A DNA stretch of 64,000 bases from Labrenzia sp. R4_2 (GCF_017743865.1 NZ_JAGHRJ010000001.1:1203731-1267730); one strand, 5' to 3'. Numbered from the stretch's first letter, positions 39,557-47,762 are shown. Numbers and translations: made by a program. Notes: generated by a model from the sequence alone, not told the origin.

Positions 39557-41533
39557 ATGGACGCTCAAAATCTCGACTGGATCAAGGTCGGCCATGTGAA
39601 TGATTTGCCGGAAGGGCGCGTCAAAACGGTTACGGCGCGCACGACATCCATTTGCCTGTCGCACTTCGATGGTCGGTGGGCAGCGATGGACAATCATTGT
39701 CCGCATCAGCGTGGGCCCCTTGGAGAAGGCTCAATAGAGAAGGGAGTGGATGGCAAGTGCTGGATCCGATGTCCCTGGCACGGATGGGACTTCGACCCGC
39801 TGACCGGAAAACCGCCCGGAGGCCACGAAGACAGCGGACAGGAGCTTTATCCCCTCAAGGTCGAAAACGGGGAGATTTTCGTTGGGCTGGAACCAGAGCC
39901 TGAGCATGAACGCACCGTGACCGATGTCATGGCAGAGACCATGGTCAATTGGGGGGTGAAACGTATCTTCGGGATGGTCGGTCACTCGAACCTCGGGCTT
40001 GCCGATGCCATCCGGCTTCAGGTCAACAAGGGCAAGCTCGGCTATGTCGGGATCCGGCACGAGGGCGCTGCAGCCTTTGCCGCCTCTGCGTATGGCAAGC
40101 TGACGGGCAAACCCGCCGGCTGTCTGACAATCGCCGGACCAGGCGCGACGAACCTTGTGACGGGTTTGTGGGACGCCAAGGTGGATCGTGCGCCTGTGCT
40201 CGCATTAACAGGACAGGTCCAGACGCAGGTCTTTGGGCCGGGTGCCTTTCAGGACATAGATCTGAAATCGGCCTTTGAGGCCGTGGCCCGGTTCTCCCAA
40301 CCGGTGCTCACATCCTCCAATCATGCGGAACTGATGACGCTTGCGTTGAAGACTGCGATCGTCGAGCAAGACGTGTCGCACCTTATCTTCCCCGATGATG
40401 TTCAAACTTTGCCGAGCGATCAGAAGGCATCCGGTCCACAAGGAAGGGTTGGAGGCTCTACCGTTGTTCCGGCGCGCGAGGATCTTCAACGGGCTGCGCA
40501 GATGATCGGGGACGCCAGACGGCCGGTCATCATCATGGGCTACGGCGCGATAAACGCACGGGACAAAGTCATCGCACTGGCCGAACACCTCGGTGCGCCG
40601 ATCATGACCACCTTCAAGGGCAAGGGGCTTATACCGGACAATCATCCGAACGCCGCCGGAGTGCTGGGCCGTTCCGGAACCCCGATCGCCAGTTGGCTCA
40701 TGAATGAGGCCGACTTGATCCTGGCGCTGGGCTCGTCCTTTGCCAATCACACGGGTATCGCGCCCTACAAGCCGATCATTCAAGTCGATTACGAACGCAT
40801 GCAGCTTGGCAAATTCCATCCGGTGACGCTGCCGGTCTGGGGTGAAATCGGGGCTTTCTGTGATGCGGTCCATCCAATGGTCGAAAAGTCCGCCCATGCC
40901 GCGCACCAGCTTACCGAGCTGTTCGAGCGTTGGCATATGTGGCGGGAGGAGAAGGAAACCCGCTTAAGCGAAGACCAGGGACATGGAATACACGCCGCTG
41001 CGGTCTTCAAGGCGCTGACGGAGCTGTGTCCGGAAGATGCGATCATTCCGGTAGATGTGGGCAACAACACCTATTCCTTCGGCCGTTATTTCGAGCCGAG
41101 GGGGCAACGCATCCTGATGTCCGGATATCTCGGTTCGATCGGGTTCAGTCTGCCGGCAGCGCTGGGCGCTTGGTGCGCCACACAGGATTTCGAAGAGTAT
41201 AGCGGTCGCAAGGTCATCTCGATCTCCGGGGACGGCGGGTTCGGGCAATACGCGATGGAGTTCACCACGGCCGTCAAATACGGCATGAACATCACGCACA
41301 TCCTTCTCAACAACTCTGAACTCGGTAAGATCTCCAAGGAACAGCGGTCGGGCGAGTGGCCGGTCTGGGAGACGAGCCTCACCAACCCGTCTTTTGCGGC
41401 CTTCGCAAGGCTTTGCGGCGGACATGGGCATCGGGTCACGGAAGCCGCAGAGCTCCATGCCGCTATCGCCGAGGCGATCGCTCATGACGGGCCGTCCTTG
41501 GTGGAAATCGTGACCGACGCCGATCTTGTGTAG
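39557..41533 (+). CDS. Rieske [2Fe-2S] domain fused to thiamine-diphosphate enzyme
   Basis: 658 residues. N-terminal Rieske domain (about 5-115): C48-x-H50 (NHCPHQRG) and C72-x2-H75 (RCPWHGWDF). Then a full ThDP enzyme of the acetolactate synthase/pyruvate oxidase group: PYR domain with the catalytic-Glu segment GIRHEGAAAFAAS, a middle domain (about 300-430), and a PP domain with the metal/ThDP motif starting GDGGFGQYAMEF and ending LLNN. A 2-oxo acid decarboxylation delivering electrons to the attached cluster is a fair inference. GGAGGA precedes ATG 39557; 31 bases after the previous gene. Confidence 0.88.
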   Translation: MDAQNLDWIKVGHVNDLPEGRVKTVTARTTSICLSHFDGRWAAMDNHCPHQRGPLGEGSIEKGVDGKCWIRCPWHGWDFDPLTGKPPGGHEDSGQELYPLKVENGEIFVGLEPEPEHERTVTDVMAETMVNWGVKRIFGMVGHSNLGLADAIRLQVNKGKLGYVGIRHEGAAAFAASAYGKLTGKPAGCLTIAGPGATNLVTGLWDAKVDRAPVLALTGQVQTQVFGPGAFQDIDLKSAFEAVARFSQPVLTSSNHAELMTLALKTAIVEQDVSHLIFPDDVQTLPSDQKASGPQGRVGGSTVVPAREDLQRAAQMIGDARRPVIIMGYGAINARDKVIALAEHLGAPIMTTFKGKGLIPDNHPNAAGVLGRSGTPIASWLMNEADLILALGSSFANHTGIAPYKPIIQVDYERMQLGKFHPVTLPVWGEIGAFCDAVHPMVEKSAHAAHQLTELFERWHMWREEKETRLSEDQGHGIHAAAVFKALTELCPEDAIIPVDVGNNTYSFGRYFEPRGQRILMSGYLGSIGFSLPAALGAWCATQDFEEYSGRKVISISGDGGFGQYAMEFTTAVKYGMNITHILLNNSELGKISKEQRSGEWPVWETSLTNPSFAAFARLCGGHGHRVTEAAELHAAIAEAIAHDGPSLVEIVTDADLV

Positions 41534-41543
41534 GGGGAGAACA

Positions 41544-41765
41544 TTGGAGACAGCTTCATTTCTGATCGAACTGGGCCGTTGCTACCTTTATGCGGGTGGG
41601 ATTGTTGCGGCTTTGTTCCTGGTGATTGGCATTGACCGGATAGAGCCGTCGGCCAACGGCTCCTATGCCTTTCGTCCGCTGTTGATCCCCGGCATTTGTC
41701 TCATCTGGCCGCTGGTTCTTTATCGGTGGGCCGTTCTGGAAAGGACCAAGGGGGACAAACCATGA
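41544..41765 (+). CDS. Small two-helix membrane protein (Rieske cluster)
   Basis: 73 residues, starting at TTG 41544 with AGGGGGA five bases upstream. Two hydrophobic segments (about 11-27 and 41-60) with a short loop containing DRIEPSANGSYAFRP, ending KGDKP. No recognised family. It begins 10 bases after the ThDP gene and its stop overlaps the next start (ATGA), so it belongs to the operon, probably as a subunit or assembly helper of the haem membrane protein. Confidence 0.7.
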   Translation: METASFLIELGRCYLYAGGIVAALFLVIGIDRIEPSANGSYAFRPLLIPGICLIWPLVLYRWAVLERTKGDKP

Positions 41766-41935
41766 AACGGGCCCACCGGACCGCGCACGCCCGGATCTGG
41801 ACAGTGCTTGGGATCGCCTTGCCCCTGGCTTTCTTCACCATTCTGGCTTTGCGGCAAACCCCGCCCGCGGACCGGCCGGCGATCCTGATTGAAGCGCCCG
41901 CAAATGCGGCGGCAACCGGGGAGGGGAACCAATGA
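41762..41935 (+). CDS. Small single-helix membrane protein (Rieske cluster)
   Basis: 57 residues: a basic N-terminus (MKRAHRTAHAR), one hydrophobic helix (IWTVLGIALPLAFFTILAL), then an alanine/proline tail facing the periplasm. ATG 41762 overlaps the preceding stop and its own stop overlaps the following ATG, each by four bases. No recognised family; a subunit of the membrane complex is the simplest reading. Confidence 0.68.
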   Translation: MKRAHRTAHARIWTVLGIALPLAFFTILALRQTPPADRPAILIEAPANAAATGEGNQ

Positions 41936-42999
41936 GCGTTCAGTACACTCCGGTTCTTTGGAACCGGAACAAGCTGGTCTATGACGGCGTGCTGCTGATC
42001 GCGGTCGCGCTCTATCTCTATGTCTTTATCCGCTATGCTCCGGCCTTTGAGGATGTGACCAAACCTATTGACGGGGCAACGTTGCGCATGCGCGCCTTCG
42101 GCAGCTGTGCGTTCTTGATGCTCACCGTTATCCTGTGCATCGGACCGCTCGCCAGGCTCGACCGGCGCTTCCTGCCGCTTCTGTACAATCGGCGGCACTT
42201 CGGGGTCATGACGGCCGGGATTGCCGCTGTCCATGCCAATTATGTGCTCGGTTGGTATTACAATTTCTCGCCGACGGACAAATACGTTGCGCTGCTGTCG
42301 TCCAATACCAGTTACGGCCAGGTCCTCGGCTTTCCCTTCGAGGCGCTGGGCATTGGCGCGCTGCTGATCTTGTTCGTGCTTGCCGCCACCAGCCATGATT
42401 TCTGGCTGAGTTTTCTCGGAGCCCCCCTCTGGAAAGCACTGCACATGTCGATTTATATCGCGTACGCCTTTGTCGCGCTGCATGTGGCGCTGGGCGCGAT
42501 TCAAGGCCCCGGGGATCCGATCCTGACAAGTCTGGTCACGGCGAGTGTTGTGCTGGTTTGCGGCCTCCACTTTGCATCCGGGCGGATGGAAGCAGCGCGC
42601 GAGCGCGGCGAAGCCACGGCAAAGGCTTCGCTAGAGCAGGAGGGCTGGGTCATTGCCGGCGAGGTAGACGAGATCGATGAGGATTGCGCCAAGGTGGTGA
42701 CGCTGGACGACGACGAGCGTGTCGCGATCTTCAAGTATGACGGCAAGCTGTCCGCGATCACAAATGCCTGTGCCCACCAGAACGGGCCACTCGGGGAGGG
42801 AAAGGTCATTTGGGGCTGCATTACCTGCCCGTGGCATGGATATCAGTACAACCTCGCCGATGGGCGGGCTCCGGAACCGTTTACCGAAAAGATATCGACT
42901 TACCGGCTAAAATTGATTGGATCGACGGTGCTCCTGGATCCGAAAGCCTTGCCGCCCGGAACGCATGTTGAGCCGGTCAAACTGGGAGAGGGCGCATGA
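41932..42999 (+). CDS. Ferric-reductase-like haem membrane domain with C-terminal Rieske domain
   Basis: 355 residues. The first 220 residues hold about six hydrophobic helices of the ferric reductase-like (MsrQ/YedZ-type) cytochrome b fold, with candidate haem histidines in IAAVHANYVLGW, KALHMSIYI and ALHVALG. A C-terminal Rieske domain (about 235-345) has C280-x-H282 and C299-x2-H302 (CPWHGYQY). It could link cytoplasmic Rieske donors to membrane quinone or a periplasmic acceptor. Translationally coupled on both sides (ATGA overlaps). Confidence 0.85.
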   Translation: MSVQYTPVLWNRNKLVYDGVLLIAVALYLYVFIRYAPAFEDVTKPIDGATLRMRAFGSCAFLMLTVILCIGPLARLDRRFLPLLYNRRHFGVMTAGIAAVHANYVLGWYYNFSPTDKYVALLSSNTSYGQVLGFPFEALGIGALLILFVLAATSHDFWLSFLGAPLWKALHMSIYIAYAFVALHVALGAIQGPGDPILTSLVTASVVLVCGLHFASGRMEAARERGEATAKASLEQEGWVIAGEVDEIDEDCAKVVTLDDDERVAIFKYDGKLSAITNACAHQNGPLGEGKVIWGCITCPWHGYQYNLADGRAPEPFTEKISTYRLKLIGSTVLLDPKALPPGTHVEPVKLGEGA

Positions 43000-43757
43000 G
43001 CTGGAAACAAACCAAGGACGCGCCGTTTTTTGTAGGCTATCTGAACGCCGTTCCAAAACCGCTCGCCGTGTTCGCTCTGGTCTTTTCGCTTTGTTTTGCG
43101 GGCGGTATGGGACTGGCCGCTCTTGCACTTTCCTCAACGCAGAACGACCCGGGCAATGGCGGATTTCAGTGGGGGAACCGCTTTGAACAAGCCGGATTAC
43201 TTGAACTAAGGCCCTATCCGGTGTTCCGGGTGCCCGGCGACGAGGAGAGCGGGCCGCGGACCTATATGCTGTCCGGTCAGGGAAAACGCGGCGTCTTCGG
43301 TCCGGCAGAGGCGAATGCAGGGACACCGGTCACCTTGCGCGGCGTTCCGGTCAACCGCGGCGATCTCACCATGATCCAGGTTGGCAAGGTCGAGGCAACG
43401 GAAGGCGGCGTGGGCAACTTCAATCCAAGCGACGCTGTGCCGCTGGGGCGCTGGAAACTGGCCGGAGAGATCTGCGACGGCAAATGCTATGCAGGTGCCA
43501 TGCGGCCGGGGCAGGGGCTTGCCCACAAGGCCTGTGCCGATCTCTGCATCACTGGAGGCATCCCGCCGGTCTTTGTCTCCTCCGGTCCCGTTGAGGGTCG
43601 CAATTTTTTCCTGATGGCGGACAAGGACGGCACTCTCTTGGGCGATGAGATCCGGGATCTGCTTGCGCTTTTCATCGAAGTGGAGGGCGAGGTGGAGCGC
43701 CTGGACGATCTGTTGGTCTTCAAGGCGGATCTCTCAACGGCGAGGGTCCTGAAATGA
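42996..43757 (+). CDS. Membrane-anchored protein with Cys/His-rich GKCYAGAM motif
   Basis: 253 residues. An N-terminal anchor helix (about 22-48) is followed by a soluble, probably periplasmic domain. Its C-terminal third carries C-x3-C (EICDGKCYAGAM), then PGQGLAHKACADLCITGGIP with further Cys and a His, a conserved block that could bind a metal or haem-like cofactor. I recognise the motif as recurring in uncharacterised proteins but know no function. ATG overlaps the preceding stop, and its stop overlaps the next start. Confidence 0.72.
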   Translation: MSWKQTKDAPFFVGYLNAVPKPLAVFALVFSLCFAGGMGLAALALSSTQNDPGNGGFQWGNRFEQAGLLELRPYPVFRVPGDEESGPRTYMLSGQGKRGVFGPAEANAGTPVTLRGVPVNRGDLTMIQVGKVEATEGGVGNFNPSDAVPLGRWKLAGEICDGKCYAGAMRPGQGLAHKACADLCITGGIPPVFVSSGPVEGRNFFLMADKDGTLLGDEIRDLLALFIEVEGEVERLDDLLVFKADLSTARVLK

Positions 43758-44002
43758 GCGACAATCCCAAACGCCCTTCTGTGCAAACGATCGCGATTGC
43801 TCTGGTTTTGACCGGCGCTGTGACAGCTGCCGCTTATTATGCCTGGATCTACGCCAATATCGGCGCGCGCACCTATGCCAGGGGAACCCTTCTCACCGAC
43901 ATGCGGTTCTTCGTAGGGCTTCTGGCTGTCTTCGTTGTGCTGACGTTTGCGGATCGGATCATCGGTTTCATTGCGGCCCGGATCGGGAAGCGAAAGTCGT
44001 AA
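43754..44002 (+). CDS. Small two-helix membrane protein, last gene of the Rieske cluster
   Basis: 82 residues with two hydrophobic helices (about 11-31 and 50-72) and a basic C-terminus (GKRKS). No recognised family. ATG 43754 overlaps the preceding stop by four bases, so five genes in a row are translationally coupled. The next gene starts 51 bases later with its own ribosome site and a different kind of product, so I end the cluster here. Confidence 0.68.
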   Translation: MSDNPKRPSVQTIAIALVLTGAVTAAAYYAWIYANIGARTYARGTLLTDMRFFVGLLAVFVVLTFADRIIGFIAARIGKRKS

Positions 44003-44053
44003 CTGGAATGATGTTTTTTGCTGTTTAGGATACTGCGTTACTTGGAGAGGCGG

Positions 44054-44845
44054 ATGCGGGCAGGGCTAAAAACGTTGGTCTTTGTTCTGTGGCTATCGCA
44101 CTGGCTTGTGCCGTCATCGCAAGCGCAGGACACATTGACGTTTTCCATGGCCCAGAATGCTGCACCGGTTGCGCTGGCCGTCCGCATCGTTGAAAGCGCG
44201 TATGATCAACTGGGCATTTCAATTACCAAACTGCCCATGGCTCGGTCCCGAAATATTCTTACTGCATCTTCCAACGAGGTAGACGGCATCATTGCCGGGC
44301 CAAATCTGTTTGATCAGGAGTTTCCGTTTCTGACACGGATCGACGTGCCGATCTTGCAAATCGACATCAGGATATTTTCCTGCAATCCCGACTTGTTAGA
44401 TGCCAATTCCGTCAAGCAAAAACGTTGGGGCCGGATTAACGGCGCTCGGCTACTATCGAATTACACTGAGGGGTATGACGATGTGTGGTTGGGAGACACC
44501 TTTCAAGAGCTTTTCGGCATGCTCAAACTGGATCGATTGGACGCCGTGGTAGGTCCTCAGATTGCCTTGGACATCTATTCCAAACGCGAGGATCGTGGAT
44601 GCATCGAAGCTGTTGGCGGTTCTTTGGGGCAGGTCGATTTTTTCCATTACCTGCATTCAAAAAACGGCCATTTGGTACCAAACGTCACGCGTGTTTTGCG
44701 GGACATGCTGGATACCGGGAAAATCAAGGAAATCACTGATGCTTTCTTCGGCCCAAATGCAAAGAAACGCCCTATGCCAGGTGAACTAGAAGAAACGCCG
44801 GATAACCCACCTAGCTCCGATAGTGCGACGCAAGGTTTTAATTGA
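44054..44845 (+). CDS. Periplasmic solute-binding-like protein (SBP_bac_3 type)
   Basis: 263 residues with a signal peptide (about 1-24, ending SSQAQ). The mature protein is a two-lobed binding-protein fold: LTFSMAQNAAPVALAVRIVE, KLPMARSRNILTASSNEVDG, and FFHYLHSKNGHLVPNVT. No permease or ATPase gene is next to it, so it may be a sensor partner or stand-alone protein rather than a transporter subunit. ATG 44054 is chosen because GGAGAGG lies just upstream. Confidence 0.78.
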   Translation: MRAGLKTLVFVLWLSHWLVPSSQAQDTLTFSMAQNAAPVALAVRIVESAYDQLGISITKLPMARSRNILTASSNEVDGIIAGPNLFDQEFPFLTRIDVPILQIDIRIFSCNPDLLDANSVKQKRWGRINGARLLSNYTEGYDDVWLGDTFQELFGMLKLDRLDAVVGPQIALDIYSKREDRGCIEAVGGSLGQVDFFHYLHSKNGHLVPNVTRVLRDMLDTGKIKEITDAFFGPNAKKRPMPGELEETPDNPPSSDSATQGFN

Positions 44846-44944
44846 GATCGCTGCCAATACTATGTGAAAGCAGAATAGTTTACCTAATACGACCATTTCT
44901 TCTTCGAGCCAGCGCCGGTGACTGGTTCCTGAATTAATTGGGGT

Positions 44945-44990
44945 GTCCGCCCCCTCCGGTTTTATGATGGGGCCACGGGAGGAGGCGGAC
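44945..44990. repeat. Imperfect inverted repeat between the binding-protein gene and algD
   Basis: GTCCGCCCCCTCC (44945-44957) and GGAGGAGGCGGAC (44978-44990) pair at 12 of 13 positions around a 20-base loop. It is 14 bases past the - strand algD stop and between convergent genes. It has no T-tract; it may be a terminator variant or the end of a lost mobile element. Confidence 0.55.
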
Positions 44991-45004
44991 GGGAGTGGAT
45001 GGTC

Positions 45005-46414
45005 CTACCAGCCGATCCCCGCATAGCGGGAGCATGCCGGCGGTTCAGCGTGCAGGCGGACCAAATCCACCACTGCCGCGTCTTCCTTTTTGGATCTCAT
45101 CACACTCCGAATGGCCGGACCGTTTTGCGAAACGATGATTGCATCAGCGTCCGCGATGGCCTCTTCCGGGGTCTGTTTCAGGAAGTCGGGCAAGGCATCG
45201 ACAACAGCTTTGAGATGCGGCGAAGCGTGCTGCATATATTCAAACTGTTGTGCGATATGCGGACCCGGCACAATGGCCGGGTCGTAAGCGGTGACCTCCA
45301 CGCCTTCAGCGCGCAGGGCCGCAATCACTTCCAGAACCGGGCTTTCGCGCAAGTCGTCCGTGCCCGGCTTGAACGCAACGCCCAGGATGGCGGCTTTCTT
45401 GGCTCCGGTCTTGCGAACCATCTCGATTGCCTCTTCGACTTGCTGGTCGTTGGTCGGGATCAGCGAGTCGACGAGCGGAACGTTGACGTTCAGCTGTTCT
45501 GCAAGATGCGAAACGGCGCGGACTTCCTTCGGCAGGCAAGAGCCGCCAAAGGCAAAGCCCGGCTTCAAGTAGTAAGGCGACAAGTTCAGCTTCGTGTCCT
45601 GGACGAAGATGTCCATGACCTTGTGACTGTCGATCCCCATCGGCTTGCAAAGGCGGCCAACTTCGTTGGCAAAGCTTACCTTTGTGGCATGCCAGACATT
45701 GTCGACATATTTTACCAGCTCGGCGACATCGACAGAGGTGACAATCGGGTTGTCGTCAACGGGTGCATAGATCTTTTTCAAGATGTTCGCGGTGCGCTCA
45801 TCCGTGACGCCGATGACTGTTTTTGGTGGTGCATGGAAATCGGCAACAGCCGTACCTTCCCGCAAGAACTCCGGATTGAAACATACGCCGAAGTCTTGGC
45901 CGGCCCGCTTGCCGGACACTTCCTCGATGATCGGGGTCATGATCTCGAGTGTCGTTCCCGGAGGAACGGAGCAGCGCAGAACGACGACGTGGAATTCGTC
46001 CTTGGCCGCGATTGCAGTGCCGATAGACCGGGCAACCGCTTTAATGGCGCGCGTGTCGCAGCCGCCGTCTTCGCTGGTCGGGGTGCCAACGGAGACGAAC
46101 GTTACGTCTGAGTCCATAACCGCCTGCGCAACATCGGTGGTGGCGGTCAGCAGCTCGTCATTGACACCCGCAGTCAGCAACTCGCCGAGCTGGTCTTCAA
46201 CGATCGGGCTCTGCCCCCAGGAGATGGAATCGACTTTCTTGGCATCAATGTCGGCGCCGATGACCTTGTGGCCAAGCGAGCTCAGGCAGGCGAGGGAGAC
46301 GGCTCCAACATATCCCAGGCCGATGACGCTGATGGTGTCTTTGTTTTCAATGAGGCGCCAGTCAAAAGCGTCGAGAGTTTGAACGGCTTCGAATTTTCCT
46401 ACATGCATTTTCAT
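45005..46414 (-). CDS. algD: GDP-mannose 6-dehydrogenase
   Basis: 469 residues, four-electron NAD-dependent oxidation of GDP-mannose to GDP-mannuronate, the committed alginate precursor. Rossmann start ISVIGLGYVGAVSLACL after a 30-residue extension; the middle segment DTKLNLSPYYLKPGFAFGGS and catalytic Cys in GGSCLPKEVRA match AlgD rather than UDP-glucose dehydrogenase. GGGAG is eight bases before ATG 46414; the upstream open frame crosses the sigma-54 promoter and is not coding. Divergent from the HAD gene. Confidence 0.92.
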   Translation of the reverse strand: MKMHVGKFEAVQTLDAFDWRLIENKDTISVIGLGYVGAVSLACLSSLGHKVIGADIDAKKVDSISWGQSPIVEDQLGELLTAGVNDELLTATTDVAQAVMDSDVTFVSVGTPTSEDGGCDTRAIKAVARSIGTAIAAKDEFHVVVLRCSVPPGTTLEIMTPIIEEVSGKRAGQDFGVCFNPEFLREGTAVADFHAPPKTVIGVTDERTANILKKIYAPVDDNPIVTSVDVAELVKYVDNVWHATKVSFANEVGRLCKPMGIDSHKVMDIFVQDTKLNLSPYYLKPGFAFGGSCLPKEVRAVSHLAEQLNVNVPLVDSLIPTNDQQVEEAIEMVRKTGAKKAAILGVAFKPGTDDLRESPVLEVIAALRAEGVEVTAYDPAIVPGPHIAQQFEYMQHASPHLKAVVDALPDFLKQTPEEAIADADAIIVSQNGPAIRSVMRSKKEDAAVVDLVRLHAEPPACSRYAGIGW

Positions 46415-46450
46415 TTCACTGCTCCCAGTGTGATGGTCCTGGGACAACAG

Positions 46451-46468
46451 GTACAAGCGCCGTGCCAA
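46451..46468 (-). promoter_or_regulatory. Sigma-54 promoter of algD
   Basis: On the - strand TGGCACGGCGCTTGTA matches TGGCACG-N4-TTGCW at every defined position except T for C in the -12 GC. The predicted start point lies about 27 bases before the algD ATG. The locus encodes a sigma-54 response regulator, which is the likely activator. Confidence 0.7.
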
Positions 46469-46860
46469 ATCGAACTGGCATAGAAAAGAGAAGGAAAAAC
46501 AGTAATTTACAAAAATATCACAGAATCTGCAGGTCTGTTGATCTTTCGATTTTGAAAACAAAAATTCAAATTCGGACAAACAAAATTCGGGTTTTCGGAA
46601 ATACGCAAGTGTGCGGTCAGTCCGGCGAATTTCTCAAACCAAGAGCCGATGAAACACGGCCTATATAATAAAGCCTGATAGCCGGATTTTTGGACACACC
46701 AAATTTCGTAATAAACAACAGTTCGGATTTCGCGAATTCAAAAAGAACGCTTCCGGAAATCAGAAATGATAAATGGTACATACGTTATCCGGTAGTTTAA
46801 TAATTAAGCTAGGTGTTTGTATTTATTTAGGAAATCACCCAACCGGACACGGCCGTTCCA

Positions 46861-46878
46861 TTTGGCAAGCCTGTTGCA
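46861..46878 (+). promoter_or_regulatory. Sigma-54 promoter of the HAD/Nudix pair
   Basis: TGGCAAG-CCTG-TTGCA (46863-46878) matches the sigma-54 consensus with one change (A for C), with GG and GC exactly ten bases apart. ATG 46919 lies about 30 bases beyond the predicted start. The rest of the 504-base gap (46415-46918) is AT-rich, has several TTCGGA-type short repeats around 46560-46760 that may be activator sites, and holds no gene. Confidence 0.72.
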
Positions 46879-46918
46879 AAGCTGTCTGCAACTTAATTCT
46901 CGCAAAGGAGAGGCTGTC

Positions 46919-47761
46919 ATGTTTCCACAAGCGGTATTCGCCCCAGTCGGACAAGTCACGGGCCCCATTGGCTGGACTGACCCGGTTCCGGTAAATGACG
47001 TCTATCTGTTCGATCTTGATGCTCTCGTGCCAAGCCCGAAAGGTCAGATGGATCTGGATTTCGCGCGGTACTTGAGCGCATTTGCGCGCAAGCGTGCATG
47101 CTACATTCTGTCTAACACCAGCATCACGGACATGATGACCCGTGTTCCGGCATCGGTCCGCGCGGCATGTGCCGGTCTGTTCGCGGCCGGAGGCACGGAA
47201 CTCTGGGTCGGAGATGATCTCGTTGTGCAGCATGAGCATGAGTTCTCCGATGATCTTTATGAGTTCGTGGTCAAGGTCGTTCAGAAAAGCACATACCCGG
47301 AAAAACAAGCGCCGATGCTGGAAAGTGGCTCTGCGTCTTTGCGTCTCTGCATCGCGGGTTATCAATCAACGCTTCGCCAGATAAAAGACTATGCCGCATG
47401 GGAGGAAGAGCATTCTGAGCTCGCGACCATTACCCATGAATTCAAAGCCCGGTTTCCGGATCACGATGTTTACCGCGACACCGACACAAGCCTGATGATC
47501 GTCCCTCGGACGTTTTCATCCGCTCTCGTGGTCAGCCATCTGCTCAAGCGACATAAGAATGCACGCCTGATCGGCTATGTGACACCGCAAGCCGCCGGAT
47601 CCTACGCCAATCCGCTCTGCGATGCTTTTGGCACTGCAGACGTTCTCTCGACAATCAAAGGGCCGGGCGACGTCAGTCAGCTGCTGAGCTATGAGTTCCG
47701 CCGTCTCACGCAACAAGAAGCCGCCGTGAATGAGCGGGCTGGCGAACTGGTCGAGGCGTGA
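46919..47761 (+). CDS. HAD-superfamily protein, possible phosphomannomutase-type
   Basis: 280 residues. HAD fold of the IIB (eukaryotic phosphomannomutase/sugar phosphatase) type: motif I D32-x-D34 in YLFDLDALVPS, motif II in CYILSNTSIT, and DTDTSLMIVPRTFSSALVV near the end, which resembles the PMM cap. Motif I lacks the usual T at +4. AAGGAGAGG precedes ATG 46919. Alginate synthesis needs mannose-1-phosphate, and no AlgC-type enzyme is nearby, so a PMM or mannose-phosphate phosphatase role is plausible but unproven. Confidence 0.68.
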   Translation: MFPQAVFAPVGQVTGPIGWTDPVPVNDVYLFDLDALVPSPKGQMDLDFARYLSAFARKRACYILSNTSITDMMTRVPASVRAACAGLFAAGGTELWVGDDLVVQHEHEFSDDLYEFVVKVVQKSTYPEKQAPMLESGSASLRLCIAGYQSTLRQIKDYAAWEEEHSELATITHEFKARFPDHDVYRDTDTSLMIVPRTFSSALVVSHLLKRHKNARLIGYVTPQAAGSYANPLCDAFGTADVLSTIKGPGDVSQLLSYEFRRLTQQEAAVNERAGELVEA

Positions 47762-47762
47762 G

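Noticed and set aside
44930..45004. Insertion sequence between the binding-protein gene and algD
   Set aside because: Only an inverted repeat remains; no transposase fragment or target duplication can be seen.
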